This document shows positions 47,467 through 55,361 of a stretch of DNA of 64,000 nucleotides, in pieces. The position numbers were made by a program, and so were the translations under genes. The stretch is from an uncultured Clostridia bacterium. Its GTDB lineage: Bacteria > Bacillota > Clostridia > Oscillospirales > Oscillospiraceae. The number at the start of each line of letters is the position of its first letter. Positions within the stretch are counted from its first letter, which is position 1. The stretch is taken from contig CAMNQX010000005.1 of NCBI GenBank assembly GCA_946550725.1, positions 1 to 64,000 of the forward strand. The letters are read 5' to 3'. The notes under the pieces are model-generated. The model saw nothing but the letters and a program-made list of their open reading frames with translations, was not told the origin of the DNA and searched no databases.

Positions 47467-48378
47467 CTAGAACAAAGTCTCTTGCACTCCAGCCTGCTCT
47501 GCCTGGAATATCCGCCACTCTGCCATATCGCAGTAGTCCCGGTTGATCTCGCATCCCAAGAACTTCCGCCCTAGCCGTGTGGCCACCACGCCGACGGTCC
47601 CGCTCCCGGTAAACGGGTCTAGAACCGTGCCTCCCGCCGGGCTTCCCGCCAGTATGCACGGCTCTACCAGCTTCTCCGGGAACATAGCGATGTGGTCACA
47701 CGGCGCTTTTGTCGTGGCGACGCTCCACACATCCCGCTTGTTGCGGGTCAGCCCGTCCCCGACGGCCTTCATCGGTTTATCCTTGCCCTGTTGCCTGGTA
47801 GACCCCGCCTGACTTCCAACGTCCTGTCTCATGCGGACCACCGTACTCTCCGCCGAAAGTTCCCGGATCGCGTCCGCGTCGAAGTAGTAGCGCGGCGATT
47901 TTGTCAGGAGGAAGATGTACTCATGGCTCTTGGTGCAACGGTCCCTCACGCTCTCCGGGAGGCAGTTTGTTTTATTCCAGATGATGTCCTGGCGCAAATA
48001 CCACCCATCCGCCCGGAGGGCAAAGGCCAGCATCCAAGGGATGCCGATCAGGTCCTTGTACTTATAGCCCTTTGGGACGTGCTTTTCGGTATGACCAGCT
48101 TTGTTCCTTGTGTTCCCTGGCGGGTTTCTTCCCGACCTGGTGGCATAACTGTCTCCGATATTGACCCACAGGGTCCCGTCCTCCCGCAGGACCCGCCGGA
48201 CTTCACGGAACACATCCACCAGGCGCTCGATGTACTCCTCCGGGGTGGCCTCCATTCCGATCTGGCCGTCCGCACCATAGTCTCGGAGGTTGAAGTATGG
48301 CGGCGATGTCACGCAGGTGTGGACGCTTTCCGCTTTTATCTTTTTCAGCCCCACCTTTGCGTCCCCACAGAGGATCAC
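47467..48378 (-). CDS. Site-specific DNA methyltransferase (N6-adenine/N4-cytosine class)
   Basis: TSPPYFNLRDYG catalytic motif, VLDPFTGSGTVGVVATRLGRKFLGCEINRDYCDMAEWRI SAM motif. Confidence 0.93.
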   Translation of the reverse strand: MILCGDAKVGLKKIKAESVHTCVTSPPYFNLRDYGADGQIGMEATPEEYIERLVDVFREVRRVLREDGTLWVNIGDSYATRSGRNPPGNTRNKAGHTEKHVPKGYKYKDLIGIPWMLAFALRADGWYLRQDIIWNKTNCLPESVRDRCTKSHEYIFLLTKSPRYYFDADAIRELSAESTVVRMRQDVGSQAGSTRQQGKDKPMKAVGDGLTRNKRDVWSVATTKAPCDHIAMFPEKLVEPCILAGSPAGGTVLDPFTGSGTVGVVATRLGRKFLGCEINRDYCDMAEWRIFQAEQAGVQETLF

Positions 48379-48390
48379 ACCGCCGCCCCC

Positions 48391-48939
48391 TTAAACCTCA
48401 TCTCCCCAGGCGTCCCAGCCCGGCGCCCGCTCACGGGCGAAAAGCTCAATGCGTGGCACGTCGCCCAGCAACTCCACGATCCGCCCCCGCACCTCCGGCG
48501 GCTTTCGGCTGTGGCCTGCAAACGGGGCCTCCACGATCTGATGTACCCGGTGGCTCTTGACCCGCTCGGAGGCCTTGAACTCCTTGGAGACGCCCAGCAG
48601 GCACACCTCGGCGTTGGCCCGTGTGTAGTGCCCCATGCCCCAGTAGTTCGTCCCGCTCTTCGGATTTTTCTTGACCCACACAAACGCCGCGCCGACGTAC
48701 CTAAATCCCCACGCCTCCATAACTTGGAGCGCATCCTGGATCTTTGGGAAAGTTGCCCAAAGGAAGAGGCAAGCCCCCCCCCCAGCAACTTCGGCCACTG
48801 GCAAATTGCATATATCCTCCGTGTTCATGGTCTCGTAGTGTTGCCGCGCAATCCCTCTAGCGTTTTTCAGACCCCCAGGGTAGCTCCACGGAGGGTCTGC
48901 GTAGATGATCTGGTATTTCTTTGAAGGGAACGGGATCAT
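48391..48939 (-). CDS. MT-A70 family methyltransferase (in frame at G10)
   Basis: YQIIYADPPWSYPGGL (DPPW), LFLWATFPKIQDALQVMEAWGFRYVGAAFVWVKKN. Confidence 0.92.
   Translation of the reverse strand: MIPFPSKKYQIIYADPPWSYPGGLKNARGIARQHYETMNTEDICNLPVAEVAGGGACLFLWATFPKIQDALQVMEAWGFRYVGAAFVWVKKNPKSGTNYWGMGHYTRANAEVCLLGVSKEFKASERVKSHRVHQIVEAPFAGHSRKPPEVRGRIVELLGDVPRIELFARERAPGWDAWGDEV
48774..48783 (-). repeat. Poly-G tract (G10) inside the MT-A70 gene
   Basis: cccccccccc on + strand, encoding A-GGG-A within AEVAGGGACLFLW. Confidence 0.95.
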
Positions 48940-49331
48940 GCGTGCTCCTCCTCCCCAAGGCAAGAACCAAGCCTTATATACCCTCTCAACGGCACGTTCA
49001 GGTACAGCGCAGCGGCCTTACCCTCTACCACGAACATCCTAGCCCGCACCAGCAAGGCGTTTTGGATTGGATCCTCTGTTGCCTCTAAAAGCACTTCATC
49101 GGAGCTCAAAAGTTCTTTTGCCAGCGCCTCGCACAGACGGTTCTTGCCGTACCACACCAACTCCGGCACCTGCATTTTGGTTCTCTCCCAGTCGTCCAGT
49201 CGGCAGGTGGCTTGTAATATGCGATACGAAATATCCGCCTTTACAGGGTGAATGGTCTGGCTGTATTCCACGGTGTACCCGCCCAGCTTGCGGATCAGCC
49301 AAAGGCGCAGCCGTTCAAGCAGCTTTCTCAC
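48936..49331 (-). CDS. Phage hypothetical protein
   Basis: 131 aa, GTG start overlapping the previous stop (GTGA); MRKLLERLRLWLIRKLGGYTVEYSQTIHPVKADISYRILQATCRLDDWERTKMQ. Confidence 0.6.
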   Translation of the reverse strand: MRKLLERLRLWLIRKLGGYTVEYSQTIHPVKADISYRILQATCRLDDWERTKMQVPELVWYGKNRLCEALAKELLSSDEVLLEATEDPIQNALLVRARMFVVEGKAAALYLNVPLRGYIRLGSCLGEEEHA

Positions 49332-49807
49332 GGGTCAATACCCCCCCCCCGCATCACACGCCCCAGCAGGGACGTGTAGAGCTCCTTGTAGGTGTCCCGC
49401 TCGGCGGTGACTTTCACCAGGTCCTCCGCCCGGTTGCCCGGCATGATCTTCACCTGGCGCACACCGCCCAGCTTGTCGCAGACCTCCCGGCGGATAGCCT
49501 CCAGCTCCTCCGACGGCAGGGAAGTGATGTAGTGGAGCAGCCTGGACTTGTCCACGGTGTAGAGCTGCCCGCACACGGCCCAGCTCTTCCTGTTCAGCCC
49601 GGACACCGGGACGCAGTTTGCCCGGCCCTCATGGTCGGAGGCGGAACACATCACCACCCACACCACGCCGTTGTTGTCGTTGAAGTTCTCGTCGCTCACG
49701 ATTACAGCAGGGCGGTCTTTCAGCATTTCGTGTCCGGTGCCGTGTGGAATGGAGCACAGATAAACCTCCCCAGGCCGAGGCAATTCGCGCAAATCATAGG
49801 TGTTCAT
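49328..49807 (-). CDS. PemK/MazF-like protein
   Basis: ELPRPGEVYLCSIPHGTGHEMLKDRPAVIVSDENFNDNNGVVWVVMCSASDHEGRANCVPVSGLNRKSWAVCGQLYTVDKSRL: MazF/PemK-like pattern. Confidence 0.65.
   Translation of the reverse strand: MNTYDLRELPRPGEVYLCSIPHGTGHEMLKDRPAVIVSDENFNDNNGVVWVVMCSASDHEGRANCVPVSGLNRKSWAVCGQLYTVDKSRLLHYITSLPSEELEAIRREVCDKLGGVRQVKIMPGNRAEDLVKVTAERDTYKELYTSLLGRVMRGGGIDP
49341..49350 (-). repeat. Poly-G tract (G10) at the 3' end of the PemK-like gene
   Basis: cccccccccc on + strand; context ATGC(G)10TATTGA. Confidence 0.95.
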
Positions 49808-50013
49808 CCCTCCACCTCCAGCTTCAACCACCAAAGCGGGTCGTTGCGCTCCTCGTTGTGCGGGCAGTTCTCGGCGTCGCAGTTCTCCGACGGGCACTTA
49901 TCGCAGAACTCCCGATGGAAACGCTCGTCCCACGGCCCCTCCGCGATAGGCAGAGACCCCAGGAAATCTCCCAGGGTCTCCGGCGAGGCGGTGATCTTCT
50001 CGAAGTTCGTCAC
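49804..50013 (-). CDS. Small Cys-rich phage protein (possible zinc binding)
   Basis: MTNFEKITASPETLGDFLGSLPIAEGPWDERFHREFCDKCPSENCDAENCPHNEERNDPLWWLKLEVEG. Confidence 0.6.
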   Translation of the reverse strand: MTNFEKITASPETLGDFLGSLPIAEGPWDERFHREFCDKCPSENCDAENCPHNEERNDPLWWLKLEVEG

Positions 50014-50234
50014 GCCTTCACACCTCCGCCCACCTTGCCAGCCCCCGGCGGCGTGTGCCCTTCGTAGAAGGCAAGGGCGGTCTCCATGTGCTTGAACAGC
50101 CCCATCATCACCGTGTTCTCCAGCATATACTCGATGGTGACACCGTAGCGGGCGGCTTGCGTCTCGGCGCGCTTGTAAAGGTCGCTCTCCTTGTCAACGG
50201 TCAACGTGATGTTCTGGTAATGAAAATCAGCCAT
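50010..50234 (-). CDS. Small phage protein
   Basis: MADFHYQNITLTVDKESDLYKRAETQAARYGVTIEYMLENTVMMGLFKHMETALAFYEGH. Confidence 0.6.
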   Translation of the reverse strand: MADFHYQNITLTVDKESDLYKRAETQAARYGVTIEYMLENTVMMGLFKHMETALAFYEGHTPPGAGKVGGGVKA

Positions 50235-50237
50235 GAT

Positions 50238-50909
50238 TTAGTCCTCCTGTTCCACCGGCGCCACGTCCGCGGCGTCGAACAGCGTAATGTTGGTGATGGG
50301 GTCGCCCTGCTCGATCTGGTTTTCCCAGTCCATAGAGGCGATGTGCTGGATCTTCTCCAGGTCAGCCCCGGAGAACCGCCCCGGCGCGATGTAAACCGTC
50401 CAGTCCCGCCAGGCGAAGATCCCCAGCACCCCCCCAGCGGCCATGTTGGTCGTAAACTCGTCGCTCTTGCCCACGGTCTTGAAGTCGATGATCTTCAAGA
50501 GCTCCACGTCGAAGGCGTATACCTCGCCCTTCTCGGTCTGGTAGAGCTGCCAGCGGTCCCGGTAGATCACCGGGATCTTCTTCATGGGAATCGCACCCTT
50601 GTGGGCGTCCGGCAGGAGGCCGTTGTGCTTCTCGGCCATTTCCGGCAGCATGGCCTGGGTGGAGCCGTTCTTGTTCACCATCATGGGCTCCATCGGGAGA
50701 TAGCCCACATCCTTGACCACCTGAACAGCCGCCTCCCTGGGCAGCATATTGGTCTCACACCGAATGGCCCAGGCCGCGCCGTTGATGATGATGGTGTGGC
50801 GCTTCCACGGCCCCGCCTCGATCGTGCCAGGGATGATCTCGTACCCGCCACTCTTATATGCCGCGGTCAGCACCTTGCAAAGGCTCTTTTCATGGAGCAT
50901 ACCTTCCAT
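50238..50909 (-). CDS. Phage hypothetical protein (223 aa)
   Basis: Long ORF with good operon spacing; MEGMLHEKSLCKVLTAAYKSGGYEIIPGTIEAGPWKRHTIIINGAAWAIRCETN. Confidence 0.65.
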   Translation of the reverse strand: MEGMLHEKSLCKVLTAAYKSGGYEIIPGTIEAGPWKRHTIIINGAAWAIRCETNMLPREAAVQVVKDVGYLPMEPMMVNKNGSTQAMLPEMAEKHNGLLPDAHKGAIPMKKIPVIYRDRWQLYQTEKGEVYAFDVELLKIIDFKTVGKSDEFTTNMAAGGVLGIFAWRDWTVYIAPGRFSGADLEKIQHIASMDWENQIEQGDPITNITLFDAADVAPVEQED

Positions 50910-50921
50910 TTTCTTCTCCTT

Positions 50922-51107
50922 TCAAATCATGTGGCACAGAGCCACGGTCACAAGGACCAGGACCCCGGCGGCCACCACAACAAACATCCCCGTCAGGAAC
51001 TTGTCCAGCCGCTCCATCCGCTCCCGGTGGCGGCGCTCCACTCGGCTCTCCGGCCTGGTGAAGGTAACGGTGACGTAGTAGGGCTTGTCCCACACTCCCT
51101 TGCTCAC
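50922..51107 (-). CDS. Small single-pass membrane phage protein
   Basis: 61 aa, FLTGMFVVVAAGVLVLVTVALCHMI at the C-terminus. Confidence 0.55.
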   Translation of the reverse strand: MSKGVWDKPYYVTVTFTRPESRVERRHRERMERLDKFLTGMFVVVAAGVLVLVTVALCHMI

Positions 51108-51484
51108 GCCTCCACCCCCTCGGTCCGCCCGACCTGGATGGTGGGAGCAATCAGCGCCACGGTCAGCATGGACAGCACATTCGTCACCGGAGCCCCCAGC
51201 ATAACCGCAAGCTCCCGGATCAGGACGGCCACACCGTTCAGCGCCGCCGAAGTGCTGGAGGCCTCAATGTTCCGCGCGAAGGTCATAGACCCCGGCGTTT
51301 TCTCCAGAGTGATCTTGCAAGCCGCGGCGATGGCCGCCTGGATAGCGGCAGCGTCGTCCTCGGTCGCCTTGTCTCCCGGCGCGCCAGCCGCCACGGCGGC
51401 CTCTCCGTCCTTCTTACAGTCGCAGATTTCACCAGGATCCAGGCTTGCCCCGCAGTCTGGGCACTCTCTCGGAGCGTATCCCAT
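51104..51484 (-). CDS. Zinc-ribbon-containing phage hypothetical protein
   Basis: MGYAPRECPDCGASLDPGEICDCKKDGEAAV... Confidence 0.6.
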   Translation of the reverse strand: MGYAPRECPDCGASLDPGEICDCKKDGEAAVAAGAPGDKATEDDAAAIQAAIAAACKITLEKTPGSMTFARNIEASSTSAALNGVAVLIRELAVMLGAPVTNVLSMLTVALIAPTIQVGRTEGVEA

Positions 51485-51500
51485 ATCGCTGTCCTCCTTT

Positions 51501-51803
51501 TTAGGCTTCAGCAGGGCGGCGGCCCTGGTTGCGCCGGTTCTGTTGGTACACGGTCTCGCCCTGCTCTGCGCTATACTTCCGGCGGAAGTTCTTGTCCAGA
51601 ACCTCTCGACCCGCCTCGTCGTAGACCTGGCCCCTCCGCAGCTCGGTATATACCGTGGCCTGGCTGATCCCCAGCTCGGCGGCGATTTCCACCGGCGCGG
51701 CGTTGTCGTCTTCCCACATCCTCTCGATCTTCTTTCGGTCGTCCAGCGTCAGGTTTTTCACTTCATTCACCTCGTTTTTATTCGCTTCCGCCATATCCGG
51801 CAA
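51501..51803 (-). CDS. Stand-alone IS30-like N-terminal HTH domain protein
   Basis: LTLDDRKKIERMWEDDNAAPVEIAAELGISQATVYTELRRGQVYDEAGREVLDKNFRRKYSAEQGE; parallels the transposase N-terminus LSWKNRLKIEKMRKERKSVQEIADALHVHNSTIYRELRRG. No DDE domain. Confidence 0.8.
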   Translation of the reverse strand: MPDMAEANKNEVNEVKNLTLDDRKKIERMWEDDNAAPVEIAAELGISQATVYTELRRGQVYDEAGREVLDKNFRRKYSAEQGETVYQQNRRNQGRRPAEA

Positions 51804-51811
51804 AAAAATAA

Positions 51812-51842
51812 TGCAGAAAAAGGTCTAAAAACCTTTTCTGCA
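51812..51842. terminator. Hairpin at the right phage end (terminator-like leftward, overlaps the inverted repeat)
   Basis: TGCAGAAAAAGGT-CTAAAA-ACCTTTTCTGCA; read leftward it is followed by ATTATTTTTTT. Confidence 0.6.
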
Positions 51843-51847
51843 TTTAA
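51834..51847 (-). repeat. Subterminal inverted repeat (right end), reverse complement of TTAAATGCAGAAAA
   Basis: TTTTCTGCATTTAA; exact inverted match to 10253-10266. Confidence 0.75.
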
Positions 51848-51859
51848 TGTACTACTTCA

Positions 51860-51876
51860 CAGGTAACCCCAGAGAC
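51860..51876 (+). repeat. Right attachment-site repeat CAGGTAACCCCAGAGAC
   Basis: Exact 17-bp match to 10222-10238. Confidence 0.9.
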
Positions 51877-51943
51877 GCTTTCTCCCCTTGCCTTTCTTTT
51901 TTATCTTTGCTATAATAAGGTATTCTGGAATTGCTGTCGGGAG

Positions 51944-52648
51944 GTGGACAAGCTGAGTTCCCTGCAAAATTTCCTTCAGAGCTTTGACCTGCACGCCTTT
52001 CTCATAACGGTCTTTTCCGCTGCGGCCGCTCTGTTCTGCCTCACCGTCCACGAGCTGTCCCACGGCGCGGTGGCCTACGCCCTGGGCGACCCCACCGCCA
52101 AAGACGAAGGGCGGCTCACCCTCAACCCCATCAAGCACATCGACCCCCTGGGCCTGGTGCTGATGATCACCGCCCATGTGGGTTGGGCCAAGCCCGTGCC
52201 GGTGGATATGCGCTACTTTAAGCATCCCAAGCGGGGCATGGCCCTCACCGCCCTGGCGGGTCCGGCCTCCAACTTCCTGCTGGCGTGGGTGTTTTTGCTG
52301 CTGGCCAGTCTGCTGCTCCGGGTGCTCTCCCTCTCCGCCCCGTGGCAGCTCTATGTGCTCATCTTTCTAGTCAATGCCGCGCTGCTGTCCATCGGCCTGG
52401 GGGTGTTCAACCTGTTCCCCATCCCACCCCTGGACGGCTCCAAGATCCTGTTTTCCTTCCTCCCCGACAAAATTTACTACACCATCCTCCGCTACGAGCG
52501 TTATATCATGCTCCTGCTGCTGGCGCTGGTGTGGTTCGGGGTGTTCAGCGGGCCGCTTTCCACGCTGATCCTCTGGGCGCTTCGCGGCCTCTGTTTCCTC
52601 AGCGGCCTGCCCTTTGATTCCGCTTTGCTCCTGTTGGCCATGGCGTAG
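51944..52648 (+). CDS. Site-2 protease family (M50) membrane metallopeptidase
   Basis: TVHELSHGAVAYALGD (HExxH), FNLFPIPPLDGSKI. Confidence 0.88.
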   Translation: MDKLSSLQNFLQSFDLHAFLITVFSAAAALFCLTVHELSHGAVAYALGDPTAKDEGRLTLNPIKHIDPLGLVLMITAHVGWAKPVPVDMRYFKHPKRGMALTALAGPASNFLLAWVFLLLASLLLRVLSLSAPWQLYVLIFLVNAALLSIGLGVFNLFPIPPLDGSKILFSFLPDKIYYTILRYERYIMLLLLALVWFGVFSGPLSTLILWALRGLCFLSGLPFDSALLLLAMA

Positions 52649-52672
52649 CGTTTTGATTTTTCTGCCGGAAAG

Positions 52673-53485
52673 GTGGTGAGGGCCGTGGAGGAATTGACCT
52701 TCCATCTGGAAAAGGTGGTCAAGGCGAAGGCCGACGATCTGGAGGACTTTAACGGCCCTCTGGATCTGATCCTCAGCCTGCTCTCCAAAAACAAAATGGA
52801 GATCAAGGACATTCAGATCTCCCTGATCCTGGAACAGTATCTGGCCTGGATGGAGCGGCGCAAGGCCCTGGACCTGGACGTGGCCAGCGAGTTCGTCACC
52901 ATGGCCGCCCACCTGGTGTATATCAAGACCCGAATGCTCCTGTCCATCAACGACGAGGAGGCCATGAGCGAGATGGAACAGCTCATCGCCTCCCTGGAGG
53001 AGCATCAGCGGGCGGAAAGTTATTTGAAGATCAAGGCTGTAGCGCCTCAACTTGGGGAACGCTATCTCTATGGCCGGGACTACATCACCAAAGGTCCCGA
53101 GCACCTGCCCGTGAATCGGATCTACCGCTACCAGCACCAGCCAAACGACCTCTTCCGCGCCATTTCCAACGTGTTGGAGCGGGTGGACAACCACCTACCG
53201 CCGCCCCTGGCGGCCTTTGAGGGCATCGTGGGCCGGGAGCCGTACCCGGTGAGCGACAAGGCCAGCGAGGTCATCGCCCGCCTGCGCACCTTCGGCGTGG
53301 CCCGGTTCCTCTCCCTCTTTCAGGGGAGCCGCTCCCGCAGCGAGATCGTGGCCACCTTTTTGGCCGTTTTGGAGCTGTGCAAGGCCTGCCGGGTGATGCT
53401 GGCGGGCACCGCCGAGGACTGCACCGTCACCTGTATCGACGACACGGACGAAGAGCTGACCGACATCTCGGTAGACGCATATTAA
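52673..53485 (+). CDS. scpA: Segregation and condensation protein A
   Basis: EDFNGPLDLILSLLSKNKMEIKDIQISLILEQYLAWME...ASEFVTMAAHLVYIKTRMLL. Confidence 0.94.
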   Translation: MVRAVEELTFHLEKVVKAKADDLEDFNGPLDLILSLLSKNKMEIKDIQISLILEQYLAWMERRKALDLDVASEFVTMAAHLVYIKTRMLLSINDEEAMSEMEQLIASLEEHQRAESYLKIKAVAPQLGERYLYGRDYITKGPEHLPVNRIYRYQHQPNDLFRAISNVLERVDNHLPPPLAAFEGIVGREPYPVSDKASEVIARLRTFGVARFLSLFQGSRSRSEIVATFLAVLELCKACRVMLAGTAEDCTVTCIDDTDEELTDISVDAY

Positions 53486-53499
53486 AGGAGGCGAACGCC

Positions 53500-54294
53500 A
53501 TGGAACTGAAGGACACCCAAGCCGCTCTGGAGGCCATTTTGTTCGCCGCCGGGGAGCCTGTGGGGGTGGAACGGCTGTGCCTCACCCTGGAGCTGGACCG
53601 GGAGACAGTGGACGAGCTGTGCTCCCACCTGGCCGACCAATACAGCTACGAGCGCCGGGGGCTGCGGGTCCTCAAGCTGGACAACGCCTGGCAGATGGCC
53701 TCCGCCCCGGAATACGCCGATATCATCCGCCAGACCTTTGAGAGCCGCAAGCCCGCCAAGCTCTCTCAGCCCGCTTTGGAGGTCCTCTCCATCATCGCCT
53801 ACTTCCAGCCCACCACCCGGGCCTATGTGGACCAGGTCCGTGGGGTGGACAGCTCGTACACCGTGGGTCTGCTGCTGGAGCGGGAGCTGATCGAGGAGTG
53901 TGGGCGGCTGGCTGTGCCGGGACGGCCCATCCTCTACCGCACCACCAGAAACTTCCTGCGCTCCTTCAGCCTGTCCTCCCTGGACGAGCTGCCCGAGCTG
54001 CCAAACTCCACCGCCGAGGACGGCCAGCTCACTCTGGAGCTGCAGGCCAACATTGAAAAGCTCCGCGCCCAGGAGGAGATGGCCAACGTCTCCGACGACG
54101 AGCTGTTGGAGGCCGCGGCGAAGCTGGCTGCGGAGGAGGCCGCCCAGGCCCTCTCTCCGGACGAGTTCCCGCCCCAGGACGACCCGGAGCCGTCTGAGGC
54201 ACCACCGGAGGACGACCCGGCAGAGGTCGATGCGCCTCCCGCCGATGAGCCTGACGCGCCGCCCTCTGACCCCGAAGGACGGGACGGCCTATGA
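53500..54294 (+). CDS. scpB: Segregation and condensation protein B
   Basis: MELKDTQAALEAILFAAGEPVGVERLCLTLELD...LSQPALEVLSIIAYFQPTTRAYVDQVRGVDSSYTVGLLLERELIEECGRL. Confidence 0.94.
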   Translation: MELKDTQAALEAILFAAGEPVGVERLCLTLELDRETVDELCSHLADQYSYERRGLRVLKLDNAWQMASAPEYADIIRQTFESRKPAKLSQPALEVLSIIAYFQPTTRAYVDQVRGVDSSYTVGLLLERELIEECGRLAVPGRPILYRTTRNFLRSFSLSSLDELPELPNSTAEDGQLTLELQANIEKLRAQEEMANVSDDELLEAAAKLAAEEAAQALSPDEFPPQDDPEPSEAPPEDDPAEVDAPPADEPDAPPSDPEGRDGL

Positions 54295-54896
54295 TCCCTC
54301 TCCTCATCGTCCTTCTGGCGCTGCTGCTGATCGCCCTGCTGCCCCTGGGTGGGCGGGTGCGGTACAACGAGGATGGTCTTTTCGCCGCCTTGCAGGTCGG
54401 CCCCGTTTCCATCCCTCTGTTCCCTCCTAAGGAGGAAAAGCCCCCCAAGGAGAAAAAGCCCAAACAGGACAAGCCCAAGCAGGCGGACGACCACCCCAAG
54501 CGGGGCGGACCGCTGGCGCTGGTGAAGAGCTGTCTCCCCCTGGTCAAGCCCACGCTGGAGGGCGTCCGCAGGCGGCTGACCATCGACCGGCTGGAGCTGC
54601 ACGTGGTCTGGGCCGCTCCCGACCCTGCCGACGCGGCCATGGGCTACGGCGCGGCCAACGCCGCTCTGGGCGTGATCTGGCCTATCCTGTGGCAGAGCTT
54701 CAAAATTCGCAAGCACTCTGTGGGCATCGACGTGGACTTTGACGCCAACCAGCCGACCCTCTATGCCGAAGCTCTGCTGACCATGACGGTGTTCCAGGTC
54801 CTGACTCTGGCCCTCCCCCTGCTGTTCAAATTTTTGAAGATATACCGCGCTGTCAACGCCGCTCCCGAAGGCGAAACTGTGAAGAAAGAGGCGTAA
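54291..54896 (+). CDS. DUF2953-like membrane protein
   Basis: N-terminal TM, RVRYNEDGLFAALQVGPVSIPLFPPKEEK; between scpB and ytfJ. Confidence 0.7.
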   Translation: MIPLLIVLLALLLIALLPLGGRVRYNEDGLFAALQVGPVSIPLFPPKEEKPPKEKKPKQDKPKQADDHPKRGGPLALVKSCLPLVKPTLEGVRRRLTIDRLELHVVWAAPDPADAAMGYGAANAALGVIWPILWQSFKIRKHSVGIDVDFDANQPTLYAEALLTMTVFQVLTLALPLLFKFLKIYRAVNAAPEGETVKKEA

Positions 54897-54900
54897 CATC

Positions 54901-55320
54901 ATGGCTGAACAAGAAAAAGCTCCCAATTCCACCCCCATCGACTCCCTGATGACCACCACTCTGGCAAAGCTGAAGGACATGGTGGACGTGGACGTGATCG
55001 TGGGCAAGCCCATTGAGACCCCCGACGGCACCACGCTGATCCCCGTTTCCCGCCTGTCCATGGGCTTCGGCTCCGGCGGCAGCGACTTCGCCGGGAAGAA
55101 TCACAAGGACAACACCCCTTACCACTTCGGCGGCGGCTCCGGCGCCGGGGTGAAGGTGGACCCGGTGGCCTTTCTCATCATCAAGGACGGCTCGGTGCGC
55201 CTTCTGCCCATCGGCATCCCCGCCATCTCCCCCGCCGGACGCGCCGTGGAGATGGTGCCCCAGCTGGTGGACAAGATCACCGACTATTTGGACCGCCAAA
55301 AGGATAAAACCGGCCTCTAA
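54901..55320 (+). CDS. ytfJ: GerW/YtfJ family sporulation protein
   Basis: DVDVIVGKPIETPDGTTLIPVSRLSMGFGSGGSDF...GGGSGAGVKVDPVAFLIIKDGSVRLLPI. Confidence 0.92.
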   Translation: MAEQEKAPNSTPIDSLMTTTLAKLKDMVDVDVIVGKPIETPDGTTLIPVSRLSMGFGSGGSDFAGKNHKDNTPYHFGGGSGAGVKVDPVAFLIIKDGSVRLLPIGIPAISPAGRAVEMVPQLVDKITDYLDRQKDKTGL

Positions 55321-55361
55321 GCCCATACTAAGGTCACTCTGTTCCCGCGAGGTGACCTTAT

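Noticed and set aside
45078-48939. Classical restriction-modification system
   Set aside because: Methyltransferases are present but no restriction endonuclease gene is recognisable nearby.
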